Assembly (NCBI GenBank): GCA_030549175.1
Contig: JAUKUA010000009.1
Coordinates: 682,001 to 746,000, forward strand
DNA from: Lasiosphaeris hirsuta
Lineage: Eukaryota; Ascomycota; Sordariomycetes; Sordariales; Lasiosphaeriaceae
DNA length: 64,000 nucleotides
Reading direction: 5' to 3'
Positions 24,391-38,134 of this stretch are shown in pieces. Every line of letters starts with the position of its first letter. The stretch's first letter is position 1. The position numbers were made by a program, and so were the translations under genes. Under the pieces are notes generated by a model, which was given only the letters and a program-made list of their open reading frames with translations, was not told the origin of the DNA and searched no databases.

Positions 24391-24419
24391 ATACCATGGC
24401 CTCGTTTGAAGAAAGCGCT

Positions 24420-25242
24420 AGCTTACAAGTCAATATGCAGGTCCCACAACAACACCATACCTTGGAATACCCAACCTCTAGTGTATAGGGCGCGTCGTAA
24501 CCGGCCCTTCGTCTAAAGTTCTTTTCTCAATATGTACCACGCCCGGCTGGACAGCACTCCCTTGCCCTGACCACGGCACATACCGATCACACCCGGAGCA
24601 ACAGAACATTGTTTTTCGCTCGAAAGAGCCCCCCTAAGCTATTCTTTAAATCGGCCGCGGCAATGTTGCAAAACGAATAGCGGTACACGCTGTGCAAAAG
24701 GTCGCCCTCGGTTTTGGAGTTGTTGTTATCCTGTATGATGCACAGGGGATCAATCCAGAGATAGCGAACCCCCAACTGGCGCGCGACCTGGACAGCATCC
24801 ATAAAGTTTGCTGGGAGCTCAGCCAGCCCAACGCCGCCGTGCGATGGGTTCATGTGGCGGTCTAAATTGGTTGTTTTGAGCTTGAAACGCTCAGCGTCAA
24901 CAGGGTTGCCCCAGCAGTGGCTGAGCGTGACATAGCAATCCTTGGTGAAAGTAGCAAGAATTGGTAGCGACGACCAAGAGGCGGTCTTTGGAAAGAGATG
25001 GATGGTCGACGTCGATAAGGCGGGTTGGCACCCAGCTCACCGGCGGACTTGCGCAGCGCGCATGTTTGGCCTCGCAATTGCGGACCCGGTTTCCAACTTG
25101 GTTCCATGACTCGGTTGAGTTTGTCCAGGGTGACAGGTTGCGCTGGGTATCAATTGCATCTATTTCCACACTCTGTTAGCCGACCGCAGAAGTCAGCTCA
25201 AGAGAGAAACATACCTTGTTCAAATAGATAGAATGTTCTCAT
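24420..25242 (-). pseudogene. Decayed heterokaryon incompatibility (HET) domain gene
   Basis: Exon 1 (25242-25215) encodes MRTFYLFEQ and splices to 25159. The frame then reads NRVRNCEAKHARC and PTRLIDVDHPSLSKDRLLVV, the usual lead-in to a HET domain. A one-base shift near 24955 is needed to reach YVTLSHCWGNP, LPANFMDAVQVARQLGVRYLWIDPLCIIQD and the SFCNIAAADL strand. A TGA at 24587 ends that frame. The third HET landmark, TRGWVFQ, appears near 24460-24482 in another frame. HET domains trigger cell death when unlike hyphae fuse; this copy is disrupted by at least two frame changes and stops. The three HET blocks in order make the family call firm. Confidence 0.8.
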
Positions 25243-26068
25243 GGGGACGGATACATGCATGGGCAGTCTTTTAATTGGAAGACTTGACAGCATCAAGCAG
25301 AGCAGAAGTAACAGCCGTCAATTGATGGAATATCGTTGATTTCTGAGTATGAGGAGCGATGATATCCCCATGGTTGCCCGGTCTCGAATATCGTAGCGAT
25401 GCAGAGCTGGTGAAGCATTTTGTCTTGACCGCTGCGCTATCTGGCGCAAAAGCTGCTGAAAATGAGGGGAGGAGAGTTGATATTCCTCCACTTTTTCACC
25501 AAGTTGAGCCGTGCCCGTGCACGCGCATGGCACAACCTCGCAGGGAGGCCTGGCTTCCATGGTCAAACAGTATGAATTGTCAATACGGATTAGTCATGCG
25601 CAAAGTCAAGAGACTTCGCCAAAAACCCCTTTGCATTCAATACAGAGTACTCCAGCTCAAGTCGCAGGTTTACAGGGGACAGTCAGAGGGTGGGCAGGAA
25701 GTAGCCGAGACAAGTGGCTTGTATCGCACCATATCGATCGCGTTCGACGTCATGTGGATGAAAATGCTGGCACAAGACAATGAATGCATATGAAAGAAAA
25801 AACAAAAGGTGCCGTGGGTGCTCAGCAACGGGGGGGGGGGAGCTTAGAACTTCGCACAGTGTGGGCTCTCCACTAACCAGCTCGGCTGCCCAGTGCAAAA
25901 ATTCCTCGTCAGGCACGACTAGCCACTGGCACACACCCTGCTCAGAAAAAGCAAGACTACGGATATACTTCACCGCCCAACGTCAACTTTCAACCCACAA
26001 CAAAGCCGAGTTCCATCAAACCTACACCCAACAGAAAACTGGTGGGAAACAGCTCGGAAGTGGCCGCG
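25243..26068. other. Intergenic between HET relic and RecQ gene
   Basis: No gene is supported in this divergent spacer. An 11-G tract lies at 25830-25840. Confidence 0.4.
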
Positions 26069-28598
<2,530 letters not shown>

Positions 28599-29598
28599 TG
28601 GAACTGACATTGGTGATTTGCAACTATGGCACTGGATGGTGCCTGAATTTTAGAGGCGCAGGTGAAGATGGCATCATGAGATGATAGCTGCTCGGGTTGA
28701 TACGTGCTCACCATGCACTCTATTGTAGCGTGTGCATAGAGCCAAGAACTTGGTCGCAATGTAACGAGTTAACCTGGTTTATTCGGACCGACGTTGCCCC
28801 TTTTGGTTGGAGTGGTTGTGACAATTTCTCCTTGACCGTACCTTTTCGTTGGACCAATAGTGACAGCAGTCTTTAAGAGCCTCCGAAGTGTCAAAAGCAC
28901 CATGCCGTGAGCATCTCAATATCGCGGCGCGTAATACCTCACTACTTCAGTCACTGTTGTCTTGAATAGAATTCCATGTGCCCAACCCAGAACGGAAGCA
29001 TCGCAATGCTTGCACAGTTAGATGTTGACCAGACCTTCCCTCGTCCAAGTTACATGACTCTTGGAGACCCTCAACCTGAAGCACGGAAGTGAGTTGCTTG
29101 AAGCCTGAGATTGAAAGAATGCGACAAGGAATCTCGATCCAGGCGGAACCAGGTAACTACCCTCCACCTGGCGGCTCCCCATAGTGCTGGGCGCGGGTGA
29201 GATAGAAGAGTGTAACACATCATTGCAGTGTCCCCACACGTAGTAAAGTGGCGCACGCGATAAATGCGCGCAATGCCGGTACGACTCCCGAAGATATCGC
29301 TCGTTGGCAGCAGACACGAGACATTATTTACGGCGAGCCGCGTGGTGCACTCGGCATATGAGTATCCGTTCGGCGGGTGTTAGTGGTTATAGTACGTCAT
29401 GCGTGGAGGACGGCACCGTTCACTATGAGATGGAATCTTCGGCGTTTCTGTCCGTTATTGCGAAAGCACTATAAATTAATGTAGCTGGCTGCCGGCATGG
29501 CCTTCCACCAGTCCGCGTCCAGGAAATTCATCATGTGCGGGCTGGAAGGCGCACGACGCTCCGGCATGGAAGATTAGCCGGAAGTTGATGAAAAAGCC
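28599..29598. other. Intergenic, no gene supported
   Basis: One kilobase without recognisable coding content between RecQ and the second AA9 promoter. Confidence 0.45.
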
Positions 29599-29652
29599 TG
29601 GGGTGCAAAACCTGGGGAATTCCTGGGGGAAACTCGGGGGACGTATATAAGC
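29599..29652 (+). promoter_or_regulatory. Core promoter of the second AA9 gene: three CreA-type motifs and TATA box
   Basis: CTGGGG, matching the CreA/CRE1 consensus SYGGRG, occurs at 29599-29604, 29613-29618 and 29624-29629. GTATATAAG follows at 29644-29652, about 107 nt before the ATG at 29759. Clustered sites next to a TATA box fit carbon-catabolite repression of a cellulose-degrading gene; control by CreA is inferred. Confidence 0.55.
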
Positions 29653-29758
29653 CCCGATATAGCCCTGGCTCTCACACTGCTAACAAAAAGCTCTCAGCAG
29701 CACCGACCCTTTTCCCTTTGGTCCTCACTTCCATTCATACCCATATCAAAATTTCAAG

Positions 29759-30641
29759 ATGCTGTCCCCTTCCGTCTTCAGCGTGGCCCTCTTCGCGGCT
29801 GGTGCCGCTGCCCACGGCGCTGTGACCAGCTACACATTTGCTGGAAAGAACTACCCAGGGTAAGGACGGTTGATGCCAGACTCCATGAACCTCGCTGACA
29901 TGCAAACCAGATATCAGGGTTTCTCTCCTGGCAACTCCAAGAATGTAGTGCAGTGGCAATGGCCTGACTACAACCCCATCACATCGTGCAGCGCGGCAAA
30001 GGTCCGCTGCAATGGCGGCACCTCGGCTACAGAGAGCGCAACGGTTGCGCCAGGCGATAAAGTGTCGGCAACCTGGGGACAGTGGACACACAGCCAAGGC
30101 CCCATCCTGGTGTGGCTGTACAAGTGTCCGGGCTCCTTCAGCTCCTGCGACGGCTCAGGCGCCGGCTGGTTCAAGATCGACGAGGCGGGCTTCCACGGCG
30201 ACGGCGTCAAGACCTTCTTGGACAGCGAGGTAAACTCTGGCTGGGACATTGCCAAGCTCGTGGGCGGCAACAAGCAGTGGACCAGCACAATCCCCCAGGG
30301 GCTCGCTCCCGGCAACTATCTCATCCGCCACGAATTGATTGCCCTCCACCAGGCAAATGCGCCCCAGTTCTACCCAGAATGCGCGCAGGTTGTCGTCACG
30401 GGCTCCGGCACTGCTACGCCTGACGCCTCGTACAAGGCCGCCATTCCCGGCTACTGCAAGGACAGCGATGCCAACATCAAGGTAGGTTTTCATTCCGCGA
30501 CTTTGGCACTTGTGTTGTTTCTAATGAGTCGCATCACAGGTGCCCATCAACAACCACCAGCTTCCCCAGACATATGCGATTCCAGGACCCCCGGTCTTCA
30601 AGGGCACTGGTGCTAAGCTCGTTAGGGAATTCACCGCCTAG
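29759..30641 (+). CDS. AA9 lytic polysaccharide monooxygenase (secreted, three exons)
   Basis: Exons 29759-29859, 29911-30481 and 30540-30641 encode 257 residues. The signal peptide ends at GAAA, so His19 (HGAVTSYTF) is the mature N terminus. His94 in WTHSQGP is its partner in the copper brace. LIRHELIALH (about 171-180) and Tyr188 in FYPECAQ complete the AA9 active-site pattern. The Cys pattern (C60, C67, C106, C113, C191) is typical. It acts outside the cell on cellulose or another beta-glucan by oxidative cleavage. There is no binding module; the C terminus is short (LVREFTA). It is clearly a different subgroup from the AA9 at 20.6 kb, differing in intron layout and loop sequence, so it is not a recent tandem copy. 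Confidence 0.95.
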
Positions 30642-31502
30642 AAGGTGGTCAGGTCATGGACTGGAATAGCATCTGTGGTCATTTTTACTATTACTGACAC
30701 AGCATCTTTAACTTCTGCATTATATACTTTCTTCTCTTCAAAACGCCAGCGTTTTATTCTCACAATCAATCTCTCCTGCTCAAAAGCAGCTATGAAATTA
30801 CACTGTTCATAATGCACTGTGCTGGTCATGTTTCATTGGTTGTTCAAACTTGCATTTACAGTGGAAATGAAAGTGAGAACGATCTGACTGCCCGATGTAA
30901 TTGACAAAAAAAGCGTAATGTGATCTGCATTCACTTCCCTGCCGCACGACGAATGATTCACGCAGTGCGATCACGCTAAAACATTGTTTGAGAGTTAGTA
31001 TCACTGCTGTTAATAAACCTCAATTTCAACCAGTAAAGATCAGCCTTTTCACTGCCACCTCTAACAACAACGTTAGGGCGAGTAGCACAGGCGATTTCAT
31101 GGCGACCAGAATGGGCAAAAAGGCCTAGCAGGGAAATTAGCACCTGCCTAATTGACCTTTATTACAAGCACTAAAAAGGCAGGAGTCTTGAGGCCAACCG
31201 TCAGTCGCTTCGCAAGGAAGCGAATCCTACACACAGTCAAACAGGTTGAAAGCGAATGCACCACTGTAACACAGCTATTCCGGGGAGCACGGGTAGCAAT
31301 GTACCCAACTGGGTACCTAGGCAAGTATCTCTCTCACCTGCCCTTGTGCTTACCTTGGGTCCGTTCGTATCACCGCATCCACGGTAAAAAGTGAAACGTC
31401 GCCCCTCCTCTCTTTCTCCCCAGCCCTTCATTGAGACGCCCGGCCTGCAACATTATCAATTGAAGCTATCCACAGACAAGACGAGACAAGACAACAGCGA
31501 AA
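30642..31502. other. Intergenic, no gene supported
   Basis: 3' flank of the AA9 gene and promoter of the amidohydrolase gene. The stretch just before the ATG is rich in GACAAGAC repeats (about 31475-31494). Confidence 0.4.
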
Positions 31503-33005
31503 ATGACGAAGCGTATAGTTGAACGCCCGGAGACCGACTCTGTCGCACTGGCGCCATCGGCAGCAGACACGGTGAAGTCGCAACCCTCACAGCCCGCTTC
31601 CTCCGGGAAGCGCCTCGTCCCCACCATGTTCGGCGTTGCCATACGCAATAAGAACATGGCGGAAGCCAATGCAGTGAAACGGCACTCGTACACCATCATC
31701 AAGGCAGACCTGCTCATTCCCGGCGCCGACAAGCCCATTCCTCAAGGTGCTCTCGTCATCGAGGACAAGATCATTGTCTGGGTGGGCAAGCAGGACGAGC
31801 TGCCCGACAAGTACACGTCTCTGCCACACCGAGCCGTGTCGGTGCCCTACCTCATGCCGGGGCTCTGGGATGTCCATGTCCACTTTGGCGGGGACTCGCC
31901 CGACGACGAGTCGGGTGCCTACTACATGTCCATCATATCCGAGCACCCCACGAGTTCGGGCGCGAGGTTGGCTAAGGGGTGTTGGGAATCGCTGCAGCGG
32001 GGGTACACATCGCTCCGTGACGTGGGCGGCTACGGCTGCGAGGTCGCCAGGGCCATCAACGACGGCGCCATCATCGGACCCAGCGTGTACTCGGCCGGCG
32101 CTATCCTCAGTCAGACGGCGGGCCACGGCGACGTCTTTCCTCTCCCGGCCGGTGATGTGCTCCTGAACCTCGGCGTGACCAATGTCACAGCGGGGCACTT
32201 TGCCACCAATGTCGTCATGCTTGTCGACGGCGTGGAAGAGTGTCGCCGGGCCGTCCGGCTGCAGATCCGCCGCGGCGCCAAAGTCATCAAAGTGCTGGCC
32301 TCGGGTGGCGTCATGTCGCGTGACGACAACCCGCTCTACGCCCAGTTTTCACCCGAGGAGCTCGAGGTGATTGTGCAAGAGGCGAACCGCCAGGGCCGCG
32401 TCGTCGCCGCCCACGTCCACGGCAAGCCGGGCATCATGGCGGCCCTGAAGGCAGGCGTGACAACGGTGGAGCACGTGTCGTTTGCCGACGACGAGTGCAT
32501 CGACCTGATCAAGAAGCAGGGCACCGTCTTTGTCGCAACGAGAACTGTCATGGAGTTGCTCCTGGCCACGGGAGGCAAGGGCTTGCCGAGCAAGAATTGG
32601 GAAAAGACCAAGCTGGTGGCCCACGACCACCTGTTTGCGTATAAGCGAGCCATGGACGCTGGCGTGACCATGGCCTTTGGCACAGACACTCCTCCCGGGT
32701 TCAATATGGCCGTCGAGCTCGAGTACGCTGTCCAGTATGGAATGAGCAGCCTTGATGCCATCAAGGCCGCAACAGCAAATGGACCGCTGAGCGTCGGGCC
32801 GCAAGCGCCGCTCACGGGCCAGCTGAAGGCGGGCTACGAGGCCGACATCATTGCCGTGGCTGAGAACCCTGTCCAAGATGTCAAGGTACTACAAAAACAT
32901 GGGAATATCACTTGGGTGTGGAAGGGGGGGAAGGTCTACAAGGGCCCCGGAGTCGGGCCGTGGGGCGAAGGCTACGAGTTGTCTGACGACCTCGATTTCG
33001 AATAG
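31503..33005 (+). CDS. Metal-dependent amidohydrolase, ochratoxinase/imidazolonepropionase-like
   Basis: One 500-residue exon. After a disordered head of about 60 residues, a composite beta-sandwich strand (IIKADLLIPGADKPIPQGAL) leads to the TIM barrel. Its metal ligands are all visible: H125 and H127 in WDVHVHFGG, Lys263 in VIKVLASGG as the likely carbamylated lysine, H304 in AAHVHG, H324 in TVEHVS, and D395 in AFGTDTPPG. The closing strands (GYEADIIAV, VWKGGKVYKGP) return to the sandwich. This layout is that of the fungal binuclear-zinc subgroup containing ochratoxinase, which hydrolyses amide bonds such as the one in ochratoxin A. The true substrate cannot be read from sequence. No signal peptide is evident. 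It converges on the DJ-1 gene 172 nt away. Confidence 0.93.
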   Translation: MTKRIVERPETDSVALAPSAADTVKSQPSQPASSGKRLVPTMFGVAIRNKNMAEANAVKRHSYTIIKADLLIPGADKPIPQGALVIEDKIIVWVGKQDELPDKYTSLPHRAVSVPYLMPGLWDVHVHFGGDSPDDESGAYYMSIISEHPTSSGARLAKGCWESLQRGYTSLRDVGGYGCEVARAINDGAIIGPSVYSAGAILSQTAGHGDVFPLPAGDVLLNLGVTNVTAGHFATNVVMLVDGVEECRRAVRLQIRRGAKVIKVLASGGVMSRDDNPLYAQFSPEELEVIVQEANRQGRVVAAHVHGKPGIMAALKAGVTTVEHVSFADDECIDLIKKQGTVFVATRTVMELLLATGGKGLPSKNWEKTKLVAHDHLFAYKRAMDAGVTMAFGTDTPPGFNMAVELEYAVQYGMSSLDAIKAATANGPLSVGPQAPLTGQLKAGYEADIIAVAENPVQDVKVLQKHGNITWVWKGGKVYKGPGVGPWGEGYELSDDLDFE

Positions 33006-33177
33006 GATGACTCGGTGAATGCAGAAAAAAAAGAAGAGAAAAAAAGTCTCAGTCTATTATTTTCACTGCTCCACTCCACCACCAAGATACTCTCTACTCC
33101 AAACAGGTATTATAACTAGCTAGATTCTAGCCAGTAACACTCAGTGCCTAGCCAGGGCCAACGCATGCCTCCCGCAA

Positions 33178-33955
33178 TCACTCAAGCTTTGTTCCAAAGG
33201 TGGAATTCAGATAAAACTGGCCGTGAGTGCCCTCGGGAGCGAATTCCAAGCCATCAAGGGCCATTGTGTAGACAAACTTCTTGTCCCAGTTGGCGAGACA
33301 GAATTGGGCAATCATGTCAATGCCTTTTTTTTCCCAAGTCAGCTGAATGCGAAACAATGCACACGCTTGGAAATTGGGTAAACTCACCAGCACCAGCACC
33401 GCCTGATGTCCACAACTCGCCCTTGCCCTCGCCGTCGAATGGCTTCTCCTCCACAACCCAGCGCTGGTCGAGCCACTCGACCTGAGGGAGCAGCTTCTTG
33501 GCGCCCTCAAGGAACCATCGGTTTGTCGTGGCCCTGCGACCATCCAGCACTCCCGTGTCGGCAAGCCACATGGCTCCGACGCAGGTGGTCAGCCACACGC
33601 GCGTCTTGGGCCAGGCTTCGCGGATGAACTTGGCTGCTGCGGCCGGGCGATAAGAGAGGACCGGGCCGCCCGTGAGGACAATATCCAGGTCGCGCGGGCA
33701 GTCGTCGTACGTCATGTTAGGCATGTATCGCAACCCCGACGTGACGCGGGTCGGCTCCAAGATCGTAGAGAGGTAGAAGAACTCAATATCGATCGCGTGT
33801 TCCTGGAACCCGCTCAACGAGTTGTCCATGGCTAACACCTCCTTGAGGTAGGTGGTGGACAAGTTGCCGAGAAGATCGATGCCCACCACATCACTCAACT
33901 GGACTTCATCGAGCATGACACCGACGCGGAGGGTCTTGAGTGAAGAAACGGCCAT
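33178..33955 (-). CDS. DJ-1/PfpI family protein (glutamine amidotransferase class-1-like fold)
   Basis: Two exons (33955-33388 and 33323-33178) give 237 residues. The chain begins LRVGVMLDEVQLSDVVGIDLLGNL, the first strand of the flavodoxin-like fold. It has a DIVLTGGPV strand and the nucleophile elbow TTCVGAMWLADTGVLDGRRATTNRW, where the Cys is the presumed active residue and the following segment is diagnostic of this group. The second exon supplies IDMIAQFCLANWDKKFVYTMA, the last helix. Fungal members are often found as small stress-related or isonitrile-hydratase-like enzymes, with no settled reaction for this clade. The intron is bounded by GTGAGT and a poly-A stretch ending AAG. A TATA-like ATATATAAG on the minus strand lies about 135 nt upstream. 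Confidence 0.9.
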
Positions 33956-34888
33956 TGTTGCAATAATGAAGTTGAGATTGTTGGTGAAGGATGGATAGAA
34001 CCTTGGTGCACTGTGCTGTGTGGAATGATCTTGTGGATGTCTGGCGCTTACAAGAACGGTCGGTCACTGATATTTGAGAGAGTACTACTTATATATCATA
34101 TACCTATTACCAGTGCCCATCGAGCAAACTTGGAGGGCATTTGAGCAAGTTCCGCATTCACTCCGAATGGGACTCGGAGTTCTGAGCTGAGGCAGTCATC
34201 CAAGAGCTGCAGGCAGGGGGCTTATGCCCTTGATGGTGGGTCTAACGCAGATTTGGTTCCTGAATTGGCTTTCGTGGATTGAACACGCGGATACGAGGAG
34301 AAACGATGCGGAAGGCGTAACTGAGTGTTCAAGAGAATAGGCCAATGGCACCTAGACTTGAGAGGCCAGTGCACCTGTCCAATCCAAGTTCCGAGTGGCT
34401 TCGGGTGTTAGGCCCCATCAAACATAAGCTCCGAGCTGTCTCGGGACTTGGACACCGCCGAAAAGCAGCGGGCCCTCCTTAGGCTATTTTGTTTCTGGAT
34501 TTTGTGCTACCTTGGGTTCGCCCCAATGGCACTTGCTCCAAAAGGGGCTATATGTACATTGAGGAGTCGTGCGATAGTTTGCCATGGCGCCGAGTCTTGG
34601 CACCTTCACTCAATTCAGCGGGCCTGAAGGATGTGTGTGGATGGATCGGCTGATAATTATCATAATTGCTGTTGAAGCTGTCAGCTACTTGGCCATGGCG
34701 AAGATGAAATGTGACTGCAAGCCTTGCTGCAGCGAACTCACTACTACCCCTAAAATGTGATATGCGAACAATCCAACCCCAAATTCGTGCCGTTGATTAA
34801 GCGTTTGATGATACATTGTTTGTAATGATGCAGGAAGGTACCCCGTACCAAACCGTCGTCGGATTAGATGCCTTAGTTGGGTCACTAA
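33956..34888. other. Intergenic; promoter of the DJ-1 gene
   Basis: Contains a minus-strand TATA-like run near 34088-34101. No coding content is supported in the remaining 0.8 kb. Confidence 0.4.
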
Positions 34889-35973
34889 TTACAGCACAGC
34901 CAAACTCGACCGAGCTACTGGCCGGATGTTCCCCTTGAGTGACGACCGCAATACCGGTATGGACACAGCGATGATTGTGATTGCGCTTTCTGCGGTTCCT
35001 AGTATCATAAGAACCATGACGAATTCTTGAGAGAATGTGAGTAAAGAGTTCAGTGCCACGTGCAGAGCGCTCGGCTTCTTACCTGGCTCGGCGTTGGGTT
35101 TCGTAACCAGATAGAGAGCTAGAATTTTGGCAAAGGAGGTTAACCCGGCGCTTTGGGTCGTCAGCCATATTCACTTCGAGTTCGACAACGAAAATAGATG
35201 TGCTTACAAGACGCCCAAACTCATTGAAAAGGTGATGCCAAGCTTTTCCCTCCTTGACCAAATGACCATGGGCCACACTATCTTCCACGGCAACAGAGCC
35301 AGAGCGATGTCCATTAGACCCGAGTAGGCGGCCACAAAGATGTTGTATCCGTTGATAAACCAAAGTCGCAGACACACGCCGGGCAGCTCCATGTGCCACT
35401 GTTTTTGTAATGGCCAGCATGGTGCCCACTGGATGACGCCGCTCAGGGCAATAGCGATGTTGGTGGACAGCAACACAAACCACACAAACCTCCTGACCCA
35501 GCCATCCGAGATGCGCAGCAGCGTGATAGCGAAGGACGTTTTGCTCCAAGCCGCCGCGATTATCAAGAAAAAGCCGGCGATGAGTGACACCAGCCGCGTT
35601 GTGGCCAAATCTTTAATGTCCCGGTTGTCCATGCCAAAACCAAGAGTCGTCGCAAATGATTGAAGAATACAGGATATTATCAGACAGACCTGTCGGAACA
35701 TCAGCTCTGACCCAGGCCCAAGATGCCTTTGCCTCTTGTAATTACCCATGATGATATCAAGAAGTGGTCATCCCACCACAACTTCCGGTCTCGTCGACGC
35801 TTCCCCCAAATTCGGAGAGTGAGAAATGCTGTTGATGAGGTTGCCAAAATCCAGATTGATATATTCAGAAACCAGGCGTAATTCGCGGGATGGGGGTCTC
35901 GGGCAGGGACTGAGGACGCTGAACTGGATGGTAGTACGGCTGTGCCGTTTGCTGGGCTGGGTAATGTTGCCAT
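34889..35973 (-). CDS. PTH11-like integral membrane protein, fungal rhodopsin-fold domain
   Basis: Four exons are inferred: 35973-35746, 35689-35208, 35150-35083 and 35025-34889. They give 304 residues. Landmarks in order are WWDDHFLISSW, TLGFGMDNRD, AWSKTSFAITLLRI, GVIQWAPCWPLQKQW, FVAAYSGLMDIALALLPWKIVW, SMSLGVFAG and TAESAITIIAVSIPVLRS. These are the conserved elements of the fungal rhodopsin domain. The 68-nt third exon was found by requiring frame continuity and restores FAGLTSFAKILALYLV between helices 6 and 7. The tail after helix 7 is very short (about 18 residues), unlike the first PTH11-like gene in the window. The function is assumed to be reception or sensing at the plasma membrane; no ligand is known. 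Confidence 0.82.
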
Positions 35974-36730
35974 GCTCAAAACTGCATTCCATCGAGACCG
36001 TGTTGACACCCATGACCCGGCCTGCTTCAAAGACATGCAGTGGCGCACCGGGGGAATATGAGAGGGGAACAGGAGCAGGCCATGGTCAGTAAGTAGAAGA
36101 GAAAACAATGGCGGCCTTCATCCCGTCGCGTCGATCAAACAATTGGGAGGTTGTGTGAGCAGATCCGATTGCCGTACGCAGACCAGCCGGTGCCGCGAGC
36201 ACGAACCCGGGGCATATTAATCAGACGAACTTGGGTAGCGACCGGTTTCTCGACTCGCCTTGTCACCCTGAATTTCGACCAGATTCCTGGTTCCGAAAGG
36301 GCTTTGCCGTCTCAGAGCATAATTCACAATGTGGTCAGATGGACTGGCCGGGGCAGATCAAACCATTCTTGCACGCGACCACATGTGGTCCGGGCCCTGT
36401 AGATCCCATGGGCCTATGCACACCCATCAGACGAGCCCATACCCGCCAGATCTTGCTATAGTTGTAAAATGCGCAGGAGCCTTTTGCCGTTGGATCATCA
36501 TGTGCATTGTCATCCTGTTTGTTGGGGCGTCCTTGGCGGGGAAGCTGGCGTGCCTGGCGTTCGCCATGGCAGGACCTGATGGATGGCTGTGCAAAGCATC
36601 GGACTTTTTAGTTGGGCCGTTGTGGCATTGCCAAAACAAGTCATGTCGCAGTGTGTATTTGCTCCAAAATCTGGGTCACAGTAGTAGCTCTGTTTCTCGG
36701 ATCCGCTGTTAGCATTCCCCTCAAAATGCC
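35974..36730. other. Intergenic, no gene supported
   Basis: Upstream of the second PTH11-like gene; only unpatterned short frames. Confidence 0.4.
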
Positions 36731-36732
36731 CC

Positions 36733-37470
36733 TCATTGCGAGCGTGTCAGAGTCAGTCCTCTTGTTGCCCATCCAATGGCTGGGCCAAGATTCTTGATGG
36801 TGCCTGCCAGCAGAGTAACCCAACTCCTGAAAGCGGCCTCGGCGAGGGCATGGCCGTCCTTGAGCTGGGAGATGACAAAATGGTTGGCGGTATAGGTTTC
36901 AGGCAACCGGATCCTCTTCTGCAAAAACAGCATCGTCACACCCAGCGACCAAACGTTGAATGCAGGCGTAAGTGTTTGTCTTGACAGAGCGGGCGAGGTC
37001 AGGGCCAGCATTCCGGCGGAACAGCTTGACCACAATGGTGCCTCCTGCGTGATCACTGTGAACTACCCTGAAGACGCTGCCGTCGCGCTTGAGATCCTGT
37101 ACCTTGCGAAGGGTAAACTCGTCGATGGGTTGCGCCATCCGAAGTGTCCATGTGGAGGAGATGCAGCGTCTCAAAGGGATGGAGCTCTCGTAGTGCAGCG
37201 GCGGGTTTGGCGATTTGGCGCACATCGGGAGCAGACACGGTCAGTTCCAGCGGTGCAAGGCGTTCAGCCCCCGAGTGAATGGCGAGATTTGGGGACCTGA
37301 CTCGGGCCGTCGGCGCTTCTCCTCCTGGGCGGATTCCTGGGATGCGAGTCTCTTAGAGCCAGCAAGGTTCTAGAGGACGGCTGCCGTGCTGAGGGAGACG
37401 CCAAATTTGCGCTCTCGGACCTAGAAATCGACCAAGACTCGGTCCTCAAGATTGGGGTTTTTGTCAAGCA
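36733..37470 (-). pseudogene. Protein-kinase-like pseudogene with internal deletion
   Basis: Read on the minus strand, a frame with several stops runs from about 37470 (SSWAVLDKNPNLEDRVLVDF-stop). It passes FGVSLSTAAVL-stop and QEEKRRRPESG into MAQPIDEFTLRKVQDL. An N-lobe follows with DGSVFRVVHSDHAG and IVVKLFRR, the last holding the probable ATP-binding Lys. The chain then jumps near 36970 to a C-lobe piece in another frame, AFNVWSLGVTMLFL, the helix-F region. In that piece the usual Asp of DxWSLG is Asn. The catalytic HRD, DFG and activation loop are missing. Stops, frame change and loss of the catalytic core make it non-functional. The part before the kinase domain may have been a separate regulatory domain that I could not identify. 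Confidence 0.6.
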
Positions 37471-37479
37471 CGGCCCACG

Positions 37480-38134
37480 ATGAACCGGGTGGGAGAACAA
37501 GGCTTCATCTGTCTCAACACAGCCTGGCTGTCTGCGTAGACGCCCGGTTGTGCCGATATTGGCACCGCGTTGGCACATTGCTGTGGTGTGCCTGGATTAC
37601 GGCTCTGGCTTCAGCGGTCGCGGGGTCACAGGCCTGCATTGGGAGGCTCGCCAAATCAACTCGATCGGGCCGATGCTAGAGAGCGGAAACAGATCAGGAA
37701 AATGGGAAAGTAATAAGTGGATAGCGGGGTAACTTGCTGGCACCAGGGCCGTCAGGATGCGTTGAGCATGGGCTGAATTCTGGGTAAATTCCGCGGTCGA
37801 GGACATGGCTGCGTGCTTGGGAGGCAGCAAAATGAAGACCAAAACAGCACGGGGATGGTAGGCGGGGGAGACGGGGGCAGGCATGCGGAGGCAGTGTGGG
37901 ACATTGTACAGAAATTCATGATTGGTCAATGAAAGACGCGAATCATGACCAATCACAGCGGACTAGTGACCAAGGTAGCGCGTGTACCCAGTTGCCGATG
38001 CTTTAGCAGTGCCCTAACAATTTGGACATGGTCCCCGGGGGCTCCCACTGTCGCACCCTACCTAACAACAACGGCAAGCGACGGCAGCAACAGCGCCGGC
38101 CTCGATCGCAGCCCCTCGACGCACAGCCGCCACC
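37480..38134. other. Intergenic, no gene supported
   Basis: Short frames only, between two relics. Confidence 0.35.
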
